DNA of 64,000 nucleotides from Amycolatopsis orientalis DSM 40040 = KCTC 9412 (GCF_000478275.1 NZ_ASJB01000015.1:1-64000); one strand, 5' to 3'; positions 9,495 to 17,989 are shown, counted from the first letter of the stretch. Notes: generated by a model not told the origin, from the letters alone. A program made the numbers and translations.

Positions 9495-9516
9495 ACATGG
9501 GTGATCTTTCGTGCGT

Positions 9517-9570
9517 TTCGTCCTCTGGATGCGGTAGTTGCGCGCGCAACTACCGCATCCAGAGGACGAA
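9517..9570. repeat. Family-B palindrome (B2), perfect
   Basis: A perfect 54-bp palindrome with 27-nt arms and no loop; each arm holds TCCTCTGGATGCGGTAGTTG. It lies between the stop of the sucrase/ferredoxin-like gene (9578) and the SOS promoter of the radical SAM gene, so it may terminate the upstream transcript. Confidence 0.9.
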
Positions 9571-9577
9571 TCGCGAG

Positions 9578-10525
9578 TTAAAGCGGGGTGACGCTTTCCG
9601 TCACATACCCGGCGGGCTGAATGAGCCCGGCACACCGGCTCTCCCCGCGCGGCGTCGCAGCCCGGCGGCGCACCGTCACCGAGTAGAAGTCGTCGCCTCC
9701 GCGCACGGTGACCACCCGCGCGTCGGATTCGAGCAGCGGCTCCTCCTGGACGGCGACCACGTCGTCCAGTCCGGACAGATTCGTCTGCCGCCGGATCGCG
9801 ATCTCCGCGAACTGCGACCACGCCGTCGGGGCGGACGTCCGGCCGCGGAGCTGGTCCGGTTCGACCTGCCCGCGCAACGCCGCCTTGGCCACGAGCGCGG
9901 CCTCGGCCGGATTGAGCTGGCCGTGCAGGAAACCGTCGGGGACCACGAGGAGGTTGCCCGCCCAGCGGTCACCGCCGACGTGGCTGACCTCCCAGGCCCG
10001 GCCGGGGTGGTTGGTGTCGAGCGCCGAAGCCAGCGGGCGGCCGAGCACCGCGCAGCACATGTCCTTGGTGCCGTGCGTGCAGACCAGGAACAGCGGGCCG
10101 TCGACCCGGGTGCCGAGTCCGCCCGCGCCGTCCGCGACGGCTTCGAGGTCCAGCTCGGCCAGTTCGCTCAGGTCCCGGATCTCCAGGCGCTCCAGCCACC
10201 GGTTACCCGGTTCGCCGCCGCCGACGTACACGCTGCGGGGGCGATCCGGGTCGCGCTGATGCTTGCCGGGACGGCGGATCAGCAGCGGGCGGAGCCCGTG
10301 CGTCCGCCTCAAGTTCTCGAGCAGCTCACGCCGCTCGGCGGGAAAGGCCTCGTCGAGGGTGGTTTCCAGCGCGTCCGCGGGCCAGGGACCCGGCTGCTCG
10401 ATGAGCAGCCAGCAGCGCATTTCGGCCGCCGTGCCGGCGGGGCTCGCGCCCAGCATGCGCGCGACGGTCGCGCAGCCCGGCAACGCGGCGGGCGGCGCTG
10501 GAGTGTCCGAGAGCTGAGCGGTCAT
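9578..10525 (-). CDS. Sucrase/ferredoxin-like (thioredoxin-fold Fe-S) protein
   Basis: 315 residues. The central block VCTHGTKDMCCAVLG and the final CAGLIQPAGY are typical of the Suc_Fer-like family, which has a thioredoxin-like ferredoxin fold and probably binds an iron-sulfur centre through these Cys residues. GGAGGGG precedes the ATG. A candidate IdeR/DmdR iron box lies about 25 bp upstream, which fits the link of this family with siderophore and iron metabolism. The physiological partner cannot be inferred from the neighbours. Confidence 0.8.
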   Translation of the reverse strand: MTAQLSDTPAPPAALPGCATVARMLGASPAGTAAEMRCWLLIEQPGPWPADALETTLDEAFPAERRELLENLRRTHGLRPLLIRRPGKHQRDPDRPRSVYVGGGEPGNRWLERLEIRDLSELAELDLEAVADGAGGLGTRVDGPLFLVCTHGTKDMCCAVLGRPLASALDTNHPGRAWEVSHVGGDRWAGNLLVVPDGFLHGQLNPAEAALVAKAALRGQVEPDQLRGRTSAPTAWSQFAEIAIRRQTNLSGLDDVVAVQEEPLLESDARVVTVRGGDDFYSVTVRRRAATPRGESRCAGLIQPAGYVTESVTPL

Positions 10526-10549
10526 CGGCTGACCCCTCCGGACTTGACC

Positions 10550-10568
10550 TTAGGCATGCCTTAGCTTA
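10550..10568. promoter_or_regulatory. Candidate IdeR/DmdR iron box
   Basis: TTAGGCATGCCTTAGCTTA on the plus strand. Read on the minus strand it matches the consensus TTAGGTTAGGCTAACCTAA at 13 of 19 positions, with a palindromic GGCATGCC core. It is placed where a repressor would block the sucrase/ferredoxin-like gene. A modest match. Confidence 0.4.
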
Positions 10569-10610
10569 CCCCGACTGGTCACCCTCCACACTTCTCGTCC
10601 CTTGTGACTT

Positions 10611-11792
10611 TCAACCGATCGAGAGCAGCCCCTGGGCCGTGAGCTCACCGAGGAGCGCCCGCACCGTCCCCCGATCGAGTTCCGCCAGCTCGGCGAGTCC
10701 TTTGACGGCCTGCGGCGTGCCGTCGAGCAGCGCCTTCAGCACCGGCGCCGCCGCGGCGGCGAAGACGAACCGCTTGCCGTCCGCCAGCAGGGTCACCCGG
10801 CCGTCGCCTTCTTCGAGCACCGCCCTCGGGATGAGGAACCGGACCTCGGCCTCGTCGCCGTCCGGCAGCAGGCCGGGCGTCGCCGCCCAGGGCAGCCCGA
10901 CCCGCGAATGTGCCGGGGCCGACGAGTCGCGATCGGCGAGGAACCGGTCGACGACGCCGTCGGTCAGCACCGCTTCCAGTTCCCCGCGCAAGGCGGCGGC
11001 GCGGGCGGCGCGCTCCTGCGCCGTCCCGAACCGCGGGAGGTCCAGGCGGAACACGGCGCTCGCCCGCAGCTTGTCGGCGAGCCAGGTCACCAGATCGATC
11101 CCGGTGGCCGGGCTGAAACCGAGGGTGAGGTGCAGCGACATCTCCCCCACCGCGGTGACGTCGTGCCAATGCCCGCGCGGGACATAGAGGACGTCGCCGT
11201 CTTCGAGGATGAAGTCGTCGATCGGTTCGCCGGGCCGCTCGGGCTGTTCGACGTCGCGGTGCAGCGGGGCGGGCCTGGTCGGCCCGTGCATCCGCCAGCG
11301 TTTACGGCCGGCGACCTGGATGATGAACGCGTCGTGGTCGTCCCAGTGCACGTCGAAGCCGTGGGTCACGCCCCAGCCCGCGTACAGGTTGACCTGGACG
11401 CTTTCGCGGAGGTCGTGTTCGAGGCTCCTGGCGAGGTCGCCGATCGGATCGCTGAGTTCCTGGATGGCGTCGAGCACCATCGTCGCGCCGTCGCGGAGGT
11501 GCTCGGTGAACGGAGCGGCCCTCAGCCGGGGGACGGTGCCACTGCGGCGGGTGGGGACGAGATCGGTGTAGCTCTCCATCGGGACCGGCGTCCCGTCGAG
11601 CGCCAGGCGCAGCCGCGGGAACTCCAGACGGTGCTGCCGGAGGATCGCGTTCAGCGCCGGCCACGGCAGCAGCTCGGCGAACCGGCCCGCGCGGCCTTCG
11701 AAACGGCGATAGGTCTCGCCCTGGACTTCGTGGAAGAACTGGCTGACCCCGAGCGGAGCCACGAGGTCAGCCAGCGTCGGCGTTTCGGGCAC
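10611..11792 (-). CDS. JmjC/cupin-type 2-oxoglutarate oxygenase with C-terminal winged helix
   Basis: 393 residues. The double-stranded beta-helix core carries the Fe(II) triad H149-x-D151 (FDVHWDDHDAF) and H210 (YVPRGHWHD), as in YcfD/NO66 ribosomal oxygenases. The last 65 residues (about 328-392) form a small winged-helix-like domain ending VRALLGELTAQGLLSIG; its pattern resembles PqqD-type RiPP recognition elements as well as ROX winged helices. The GTG start directly abuts the TGA of a 43-residue peptide gene (TGAGTG), so the two are translationally coupled. Expected reaction: hydroxylation of a peptide or protein side chain; I infer the coupled peptide may be the substrate. Confidence 0.82.
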   Translation of the reverse strand: MPETPTLADLVAPLGVSQFFHEVQGETYRRFEGRAGRFAELLPWPALNAILRQHRLEFPRLRLALDGTPVPMESYTDLVPTRRSGTVPRLRAAPFTEHLRDGATMVLDAIQELSDPIGDLARSLEHDLRESVQVNLYAGWGVTHGFDVHWDDHDAFIIQVAGRKRWRMHGPTRPAPLHRDVEQPERPGEPIDDFILEDGDVLYVPRGHWHDVTAVGEMSLHLTLGFSPATGIDLVTWLADKLRASAVFRLDLPRFGTAQERAARAAALRGELEAVLTDGVVDRFLADRDSSAPAHSRVGLPWAATPGLLPDGDEAEVRFLIPRAVLEEGDGRVTLLADGKRFVFAAAAAPVLKALLDGTPQAVKGLAELAELDRGTVRALLGELTAQGLLSIG

Positions 11793-11924
11793 TCAGCCGT
11801 CGTTGCCGTCGTTGTCTGCGGCGGCGCCGTTGGCCTTCCCGCGATCCACCGCTGTCGGGATCTTCTCGACCTCCAGCAGCAAACCGCTGTCGGGAGCCTG
11901 CGTACCTGACTGTTCCTGTGCCAT
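11793..11924 (-). CDS. 43-residue peptide, candidate RiPP precursor
   Basis: ATG at 11924 behind AAGGTGG with good spacing; a longer in-frame form from 11981 has no ribosome site. The peptide has no Cys. A hydrophobic, leader-like segment GLLLEVEKIP lies at residues 14-23, and the end is acidic and Asn/Gly-rich (ADNDGNDG). Asp and Asn are common targets of JmjC hydroxylases. It is the first gene of a two-gene unit with the cupin oxygenase, to which it is coupled by an abutting stop and start. I do not recognise it as a member of a known family. Confidence 0.65.
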   Translation of the reverse strand: MAQEQSGTQAPDSGLLLEVEKIPTAVDRGKANGAAADNDGNDG

Positions 11925-12094
11925 CCTGCCACCTTTTCTGGACGAGCGGACGGACCGAAAATCGGCCTGGAGCGTCGCCAAGCCTACGACACGTCCGGCG
12001 AAAAATCACCGCTCAGCAGGGAAGAACGGCCTTGCGAGCGATCTTCGACACCGTGGCGCTTCTTCACCCGGACAGCGGTTCTAAGCTGCCATCC

Positions 12095-12523
12095 ATGGCT
12101 GATCCGGCATCCGTCCCGCGTCCGCCATGGGACGTGCTCGCGGCCATCGGCGCGGGGGGCGCGCTGGGCAGCCTGGCGCGCTACGGGCTCTCCGCCGTCC
12201 TTCCCCATTCCCGGGGCCAATTCGCGCTCTCGACCTTTGCCACCAACGTTTCCGGCTGCCTGCTGATCGGCGTCCTGATGGCGGTCATCACCGGCGCCAC
12301 CCGTCCGCACCGGCTGCTGCGTCCGTTCCTCGGCGTCGGGATCCTGGGTGGTTACACCACGTTTTCCACCTACGCGACGGACACCCTCGATCTGGTGACG
12401 ACCGGCCATCCGTTCACCGGATTGTCGTACGCGGCGGGTAGCGTGGTCGCCGCCCTGATCGCGGTCCTCATCGGCTCGGAGGCGACCCGGGCGTGGCTGA
12501 ACCGGACAGGAGCGAAACGATGA
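12095..12523 (+). CDS. fluC1: Fluoride channel FluC/CrcB, first copy
   Basis: 142 residues, four hydrophobic segments. Family signatures are [11 protein letters not shown] near the N-terminus, the [13 protein letters not shown]sn motif and [12 protein letters not shown], the TTFST motif that lines the fluoride pore. First gene of a three-gene run coupled by ATGA and GTGA overlaps. Gram-positive bacteria with two fluC genes usually build antiparallel heterodimers from them. I looked for a fluoride riboswitch upstream and did not see one. Confidence 0.93.
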   Translation: MADPASVPRPPWDVLAAIGAGGALGSLARYGLSAVLPHSRGQFALSTFATNVSGCLLIGVLMAVITGATRPHRLLRPFLGVGILGGYTTFSTYATDTLDLVTTGHPFTGLSYAAGSVVAALIAVLIGSEATRAWLNRTGAKR

Positions 12524-12861
12524 GGCTCGCCGGGCACGCGCTGCGGCTGACCGTCCACGTGGGCGAAGACGACGTCTGGCACCACAAACCGCTGTACCAC
12601 GAGATCGTGCGGCGGGCCCGCGACGCCGGGCTCGCCGGGGCGTCGGTCCTTCGCGGGGTCGAAGGATACGGCGCGGGTTCGCTCATCCACACGACGCGGT
12701 TCCTCTCGCTGTCGGAGGACCTGCCGGTGATGATCGTGATCATCGACGAGGAGGACCGGATCCGGGCCTTCCTGCCGCAGCTGGACGAACTGATCGGCGA
12801 GGGACTGGTGACCCTCGACGAGGTCGAGGTCATCCGCTACACCGGCAGGACGGAAGAGTGA
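12520..12861 (+). CDS. DUF190 (PII-like) protein
   Basis: 113 residues from an ATG overlapping the fluC1 stop (ATGA), preceded by AGGAGCG. It has the DUF190 pattern: a beta-alpha-beta start with [22 protein letters not shown], the [14 protein letters not shown] glycine turn and a conserved VMIVIIDE strand. The fold is related to GlnB/PII and CutA, so a ligand-sensing role for the flanking channels is an inference. DUF190 genes commonly accompany fluC in actinobacteria and archaea. Confidence 0.9.
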   Translation: MRLAGHALRLTVHVGEDDVWHHKPLYHEIVRRARDAGLAGASVLRGVEGYGAGSLIHTTRFLSLSEDLPVMIVIIDEEDRIRAFLPQLDELIGEGLVTLDEVEVIRYTGRTEE

Positions 12862-13232
12862 CCCCGCTCCTGGTGGCCCTCGGCGGCGGTACCGGGGCGA
12901 TCCTGCGCTACCTGACCGACAGGCGCGTGCAGTCGTGGCGGGACTCCGCCTTCCCCTGGGGCACCTTGACCGTCAACATCGCGGGCTCGCTGATCCTCGG
13001 TGTGCTGACGGGCTGGGCACTGTACAGCGACCTACCCGGCACGCTCCGGTCCCTGCTGACCGTCGGCTTCTGCGGCGGCCTCACCACTTTCTCCACGTTC
13101 GGCTACGAGACCTTGCGGCTGTTCACGGAAAAGGCGCGGCTCTACGCCGTCGTCAATGTCGTCGTCACCGTGGTCGCCGGGCTGGCCGCGGCGGGCGCGG
13201 GAATCCTGCTCGCCGTCCTGATCTGGGCCTGA
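12858..13232 (+). CDS. fluC2: Fluoride channel FluC/CrcB, second copy
   Basis: 124 residues starting at a GTG that overlaps the DUF190 stop (GTGA). It carries [22 protein letters not shown] (pore Asn) and [12 protein letters not shown]. It differs enough from the first copy to form a hetero-oligomer with it. Its stop lies one base from the stop of the convergent marR gene, leaving no room for a separate terminator. Confidence 0.93.
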   Translation: MTPLLVALGGGTGAILRYLTDRRVQSWRDSAFPWGTLTVNIAGSLILGVLTGWALYSDLPGTLRSLLTVGFCGGLTTFSTFGYETLRLFTEKARLYAVVNVVVTVVAGLAAAGAGILLAVLIWA

Positions 13233-13233
13233 C

Positions 13234-13659
13234 TCAGTCTTCGGGCAGCATCCGCCCCGCGGCCGCCGCGATCGCCTCACGCTGTTCGGAGGGGAGCCCC
13301 GCCGCCATCTCCTCCAGTTTTTCGACGACGCCTTCGTGCGCGGCGTGCGCGAGCCGGAGTCCCTCTTCGGTCAGCGTGATCCTGAGGGCGCGGCGATCGC
13401 AGGAATCGGCGACCCGCTCGACGAGCGCGCGCCGCTGCACCCGGTCCACCAGGCCGGTGACGCTGGACTTCTCCAGATTCAGCAGCCTGCCGAGCTCGGT
13501 CATCCCGACGCCCGTCTCACTCTGTGCCAGCACACAGAGCAGCTGCGCCTGCTGCGGCGTGAGGTCGTGGGAGCGGCCGACGTCGATGAAGGCCTTCTGC
13601 ACCAGATGCGAGAGGCGGACGAGCGCTGTCGCGAATCCGAGGTCTTCGGCCGTGGTCAT
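13234..13659 (-). CDS. MarR-family transcriptional regulator
   Basis: 141 residues with the MarR winged helix (residues about 35-105): LTPQQAQLLCVLAQSE, the recognition region LGRLLNLEKSSVTGLVDRVQRRALVER, and the wing RRALRITLTEEG. It is transcribed away from the FAD oxidoreductase gene, with strong inverted repeats between the two starts; these suggest it represses both. No inducer can be deduced. Confidence 0.92.
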   Translation of the reverse strand: MTTAEDLGFATALVRLSHLVQKAFIDVGRSHDLTPQQAQLLCVLAQSETGVGMTELGRLLNLEKSSVTGLVDRVQRRALVERVADSCDRRALRITLTEEGLRLAHAAHEGVVEKLEEMAAGLPSEQREAIAAAAGRMLPED

Positions 13660-13691
13660 GACCGGAGTCTACTTGACGGTCGTTGGGAGTA

Positions 13692-13736
13692 CGAACTAAT
13701 GTAGTTCGCAGTACCAACATTACGTACTACGAACTA
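13692..13736. promoter_or_regulatory. Probable MarR operator
   Basis: A perfect inverted repeat CGAACTA-ATG-TAGTTCG at 13692-13708 and a further half site CGAACTA at 13730-13736, which ends against the AGGGG ribosome site of the oxidoreductase. The spacing between the divergent starts is only 86 bp. Confidence 0.7.
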
Positions 13737-13745
13737 GGGGATCTC

Positions 13746-14822
13746 ATGACCACGACCGTGGCCGTCATCGGCGGGGGATACGGCGGCACCACCGTCGCCA
13801 AGGAACTGGACTCGTTCACCGACGTCGTCCTCGTCGAGCCGCGCGAGGATTTCGTCCACCACGTCGCCGCGCTGCGCGGGCTCGTCGATCCCGAGTGGAC
13901 GGACCGCCTCTTCTACCCGTACACCCGGCTGCTCGACCGCGGACGGGTCCTCCGCGATCACGCCGCGAGCGTGGACCAGGGCGGCATCACGCTCGCTTCG
14001 GGGGAACGGCTCACGCCGGACTACATCGTGCTGGCGACCGGTTCGGCGTACCCGTTCCCGGCGAAGATCGATTTCCGGGACAGCGCCACGGCGAAGGCGA
14101 AGATCCGTGCCACCCGGGAGGAACTCGAGGGCGCGGAGAAGGTGCTGCTGCTCGGCGCGGGCCCGGTGGGCCTCGAACTGGCCGGGGAGATCAAGGCGGC
14201 GTGGCCGGAGAAGGCCGTGACGATCGTCGACCCGGCGGAGGAGATCCTGCCGGGCTTCCCGGACGAGTTCCGCGCCGAGATCCGCCGTCAGCTCGACGGA
14301 CTGGGTGTCGAACTCCTGCTGGGGACTTCGCTGACCGAGTCGCCGGTCTCGGAACCGGGGCAGGCCAAGACGTTCACCGCCGCGCTGACCTCCGGCGGCG
14401 AGGTGACCGCCGACCTGTGGTTCCAGTGCTTCGGCGGCGCGCCGCACACGGCGTACCTCGACGGCGACCTGGCCGCCGCGCGGCAGGCGAACGGCCAGGT
14501 GGCGGTGACCGCCGAGCTGCGGCTTCCCGGCCAGGAGCGGGTGTTCGCGCTCGGTGACATCACCGCGCTGCCGGAGGGGAAACTGGCGAAGGTGGCCGGT
14601 GACCACGCCGAGGTGGTCGTGGCCAACATCCGGGCGCTGATCGAGGGCGGCGAGCTGCGGACCCACACGCCCGGCGCGCCGATGATCTCGCTACCGCTCG
14701 GGCCTTCCGGGGGCGCGACCTACACGGTGGAGACGGGCATCCTCGACGCGGTGACGACGTCGGAGATCAAGGGGTCGCACATGATGGTGTCCCGGTTCGA
14801 GGAGCTGTTCAACGTCGCCTGA
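13746..14822 (+). CDS. FAD-dependent NAD(P) oxidoreductase (NDH-2/AIFM2-like)
   Basis: 358 residues from the ATG behind AGGGG; the longer frame upstream overlaps the operator. The N-terminal FAD Rossmann motif is VAVIGGGYGGTTVA, the central NAD motif is VLLLGAGPVGLELAGEI, and VFALGDI is the third FAD-binding signature. Similar proteins oxidise NAD(P)H and reduce quinones. No C-terminal membrane helix is evident. Probably controlled by the divergent MarR protein. Confidence 0.88.
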   Translation: MTTTVAVIGGGYGGTTVAKELDSFTDVVLVEPREDFVHHVAALRGLVDPEWTDRLFYPYTRLLDRGRVLRDHAASVDQGGITLASGERLTPDYIVLATGSAYPFPAKIDFRDSATAKAKIRATREELEGAEKVLLLGAGPVGLELAGEIKAAWPEKAVTIVDPAEEILPGFPDEFRAEIRRQLDGLGVELLLGTSLTESPVSEPGQAKTFTAALTSGGEVTADLWFQCFGGAPHTAYLDGDLAAARQANGQVAVTAELRLPGQERVFALGDITALPEGKLAKVAGDHAEVVVANIRALIEGGELRTHTPGAPMISLPLGPSGGATYTVETGILDAVTTSEIKGSHMMVSRFEELFNVA

Positions 14823-14835
14823 GTGCGCTCACGCA

Positions 14836-14890
14836 TGCTATGAAAGGACCTTTCCTTGCAAATTTTGCAAGGAAAGGTCCTTTCATAGCA
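14836..14890. terminator. Perfect palindrome between convergent genes (A2)
   Basis: 27-nt perfect arms around one central base, rich in GGACCTTTCCTTGCAAA. It sits 13 bp after one gene and 17 bp before the end of the convergent one, so it probably serves as a bidirectional terminator. The arm sequence is nearly the same as in the palindrome at 31141-31203. Confidence 0.8.
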
Positions 14891-14907
14891 GCCGGTGGCC
14901 CAGGCAC

Positions 14908-15858
14908 CTACCGAGGCGCCAGCCCCCGAACCTGCGCGAACGGATCCTCCCCCGTCGGCAGCAGCGCGATGATCGGCGTCGTCAGCCCGTTGTCCACATA
15001 GGACTGCACCTGCTCGCGGCAGGAATCGAGGCTGCCGTGGACGATCAGCTCGTCGACGACTTCGTCCGGGATGACCTGGTTGGCCTTCTGCCGATCGCCC
15101 GCCGCCCACGCCTCGTGCATCGGCGCGAGCGCCTCGCCACGGCCGAGCCATTCGTGGAACGCCGCGTACACCGGCACGGTCAGATAGCTCGAGATGAGCA
15201 TCCGGCCGAGCCCGCGCGCCGCGGCCTTGTCCTCGGTGGGGCAGACGAAGATCCGCGCGGCCAGTTCGGTGTCCGGCCCGATCTCCTTGCGCACCTTGGG
15301 CACGTCGGAGGCGGCGAGCCAGTTGGTGATGGCGCCGTCGGCCTCCCGCGCGGCCAGCCGCAGCATGCCCGGCCGCAGTGCGGCGAGCATGATCGACGGC
15401 GGCGGGTCGGCGGGCCGCTCCAGCCGGAACTTGCCGACGGAGAAGGTCTCGTACTCCTCGGTGACCTTCTCCCCCGCCAGCGCCGACCGCAGGAACCGCA
15501 GGGTGTCACGGGATCGCGCGAAGGGCGCCTCGAACTCGGCGGCGTTCCAGTTCTTCACGATGACCGGCGACGACGCCCCGATGCCGAGCACGAACCGGCC
15601 GGGCGCGAGTTCCGCCACGGTGGCCGCGCTCATCGCCAGCAGCCCGGGGCCGCGCGTGTACACCGGCACGATCGCGGTGCCGAGCCGGAGTTCCGGAGCC
15701 CACTGCGAGGCCAGCACCAGCGGGGTGAAGGCGTCGTTGCCCGCCGTCTCGGCCGACCACGCGTCGGTGTAGCCGAGATCGGGCAGCCGCTCGACCATCT
15801 CCTTGTGCGCCGCGAGCGGCACCCCGGTCAGCGGAATCGTGATGCCCCACCGTTTCAT
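14908..15858 (-). CDS. LLM-class F420-dependent oxidoreductase
   Basis: A 316-residue luciferase-like TIM barrel. The N-terminus is the family strand (WGITIPL), and APGRFVLGIGASSP is the conserved glycine block of F420-dependent members. Cofactor F420 rather than FMN is inferred from similarity to actinobacterial homologues. The ATG overlaps the stop of the S9 peptidase (ATGA), so the two form an operon, although no pathway link is obvious. Confidence 0.85.
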   Translation of the reverse strand: MKRWGITIPLTGVPLAAHKEMVERLPDLGYTDAWSAETAGNDAFTPLVLASQWAPELRLGTAIVPVYTRGPGLLAMSAATVAELAPGRFVLGIGASSPVIVKNWNAAEFEAPFARSRDTLRFLRSALAGEKVTEEYETFSVGKFRLERPADPPPSIMLAALRPGMLRLAAREADGAITNWLAASDVPKVRKEIGPDTELAARIFVCPTEDKAAARGLGRMLISSYLTVPVYAAFHEWLGRGEALAPMHEAWAAGDRQKANQVIPDEVVDELIVHGSLDSCREQVQSYVDNGLTTPIIALLPTGEDPFAQVRGLAPR

Positions 15859-17969
15859 GCGTTCTCCTCGCTCTTCACCGCGTCACCGGACAGCTCGCGC
15901 ACGATCCAGTCCACCTGCGTGCGCATCAGGTTCTCCGCGACCTCCTCGGCTTGCGGCGTCATATGCGTCGCGCCGGCCAGCGGCAGGAACACGTGCGCGC
16001 GTCCCTTGGCCAGCAGTGCCGACGACAGGCGCAACGAGTGCGCGACGAAAACGTTGTCGTCGGCGAGGCCGTGCACGATCAGCAGCGCCCTGGACAGGTC
16101 GCCGGCGTCGGCGATCAGCGAGTTGTGCTCATACGCCGACGGTTCCTCCTGCGGCAGCCCGAGATAGCGCTCGGTGTAGTGCGTGTCGTACAGCGCCCAA
16201 TCGGTCACCGGGGCGCCCGCCACACCGGCGTGGAAGACGTCGGGACGGCGCAGCACGGCCAGCGCGGACAGGTAGCCGCCGTAGGACCAGCCCCGGATCG
16301 CGACCCGTTCCAGATCCAGTTCCGGATGCAGCGCGGCCGCCGCGTGCAGGGCGTCGACCTGGTCGGCGAGGGTGACATCGGCGAGGTCGCCGGCGATCTC
16401 CTTCTCCCAGGCGGCACCCCGGCCCGGTGTGCCGCGCCCGTCGGCGACCAGCACCGCGAAGCCCTGGTCCGCCAGCCACTGCGGGGTCAGGAAGGCGTTG
16501 CGGGTCTGCAGGACACGCTGGGCGTGCGGGCCGCCGTACGGATCGAGCAGCACCGGGAGCTTGCCTTCGCTCTCCTCGTATCCGGTCGGGAGCACCAGCG
16601 CGGCACGCAGGCCACGCTCCCCCAGCGTCAGCCAGGTCAGGTTCGGCACGACGTCGGGGTCCACGGTGTAGGACCCGATACGCGCCACCGTCTTCTCGCC
16701 GGAGACGACGGTCACCACCGGGCCGCTGCGGTCCAGGCTCCACGACGAGAGCACGGCCAGCGAAGCGGTTCCGGAGCCGACGTGCACGCCGTCCTCAGTG
16801 GACAGACGGCGGAGCTCGCCGCCTTCGGTGCGGAAGACGTGGATCTGCGTCGGGTCGGCTTCCGACGCGCTGAACAGCACCTCGTCCCCGACGTGCAGGA
16901 TCGAGCGCACCTGCAGCCCCGGCGGGGTGACCGCGACCCCGTCGACGATCAGCCGGTGGTCACCGTCGGCGGCGCTCTCGCGCACCAGGCGTCCGTCGGC
17001 CGTCCACGCCGGGACGCCCGCGGCCAGCTCGACCCAGTGCCGGTCGGTCTCGGTGTGCAGCACCTCGACCGAACCGTCCGCCGGATCGACCGCCTCGATC
17101 CGGAGTTCACGCTGGTCCCGCGTCTGCACCGAGAGCAGCGGCTTCCCCGCCGCCGACCAGTGCACCGCGGCCAGGTACTCCCAGCCCGACTTCTCGACGT
17201 CGACCCGCGAGCCGTCGAGCCCGATGATCGCCAGCGTCACGTCGGCGTTCTTCGTCCCGGCGGCCGGGTACGCGACGACGTTGGCCGGCGCCTGCGGGTT
17301 GGCCGGGTCGGCGATCGTCCAGCGCGGCACGGCCGTCCGGTCGGAGCGCTCGACCAGCAGGTTCTTCCCGTCCGGCGACCACCAATAGCCCCGGGTGCGG
17401 CCCATCTCCTCGGCCGCGATGAACTCGGCGAGCCCCCAGGCGATGTCTTCGCCGTCTTCCTCGACGACCACGCGGTCCTCGCCGGTGGCCCGGTCGATCA
17501 CCCGCAGCCGCCGGTCGCGGACGTAGGCGACGCGCGTGCCGTCCGGGCTGGGCCGCGGGTCGACGACCGAGCCGTCGACCAGCACCGACACCTCGCCGGT
17601 GGCCAGGTCGAGGGTGTGGAGCTTGCCCGAGAGCGAGAACGCGGCGACGGTGAAGGCGTCGTCCACCGCGTAGCCGACCACGCCGCCGCCGGTCTCCCGG
17701 CTGCGCTCGCGGCGGGCGCGCTCCTCGGCGGGCAGATCCTCTTCACCGGGCAGCAGTTCGGCCGCGTCGACCAGCTTCGTCTCCTCGCCCGACACGACGT
17801 CGAACGACCACAGGCTGTGCCGCGGGTCGGTGCCGGACTCCGACCGCAGGAACAGGATGCGGGAAGCGTCGGGGGCGACCTTGAACTCTTTCGGCGCGCC
17901 GAGGGTGAAGCGCTGGGTGCGGGCCTGACGACGGAGGAACGGGAGATCTTCGAGGCTGGTGTCGGTCAC
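15855..17969 (-). CDS. S9-family prolyl peptidase (DPP IV-like)
   Basis: 704 residues. Residues to about 430 make the beta-propeller (DPPIV_N) with WSPDGKNLLVERSDR; the alpha/beta-hydrolase domain follows. Catalytic residues: Ser in GWSYGG near residue 560, Asp in GLADDNVF near 636, His in ATHMTPQ near 669. No signal peptide, so it is expected to act in the cytoplasm on small peptides, releasing N-terminal dipeptides. The usual Glu pair of DPP IV is suggested by AEFIAAEEMGRTRGYWW in the propeller. Confidence 0.92.
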   Translation of the reverse strand: MTDTSLEDLPFLRRQARTQRFTLGAPKEFKVAPDASRILFLRSESGTDPRHSLWSFDVVSGEETKLVDAAELLPGEEDLPAEERARRERSRETGGGVVGYAVDDAFTVAAFSLSGKLHTLDLATGEVSVLVDGSVVDPRPSPDGTRVAYVRDRRLRVIDRATGEDRVVVEEDGEDIAWGLAEFIAAEEMGRTRGYWWSPDGKNLLVERSDRTAVPRWTIADPANPQAPANVVAYPAAGTKNADVTLAIIGLDGSRVDVEKSGWEYLAAVHWSAAGKPLLSVQTRDQRELRIEAVDPADGSVEVLHTETDRHWVELAAGVPAWTADGRLVRESAADGDHRLIVDGVAVTPPGLQVRSILHVGDEVLFSASEADPTQIHVFRTEGGELRRLSTEDGVHVGSGTASLAVLSSWSLDRSGPVVTVVSGEKTVARIGSYTVDPDVVPNLTWLTLGERGLRAALVLPTGYEESEGKLPVLLDPYGGPHAQRVLQTRNAFLTPQWLADQGFAVLVADGRGTPGRGAAWEKEIAGDLADVTLADQVDALHAAAALHPELDLERVAIRGWSYGGYLSALAVLRRPDVFHAGVAGAPVTDWALYDTHYTERYLGLPQEEPSAYEHNSLIADAGDLSRALLIVHGLADDNVFVAHSLRLSSALLAKGRAHVFLPLAGATHMTPQAEEVAENLMRTQVDWIVRELSGDAVKSEENA

Positions 17970-17989
17970 GTCCGCACTCTTTCAGACAC

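Noticed and set aside
11982..12094. Fluoride riboswitch before fluC1
   Set aside because: No GGCGAUGGUGUUCGCC-type conserved start or pseudoknot partner was visible.
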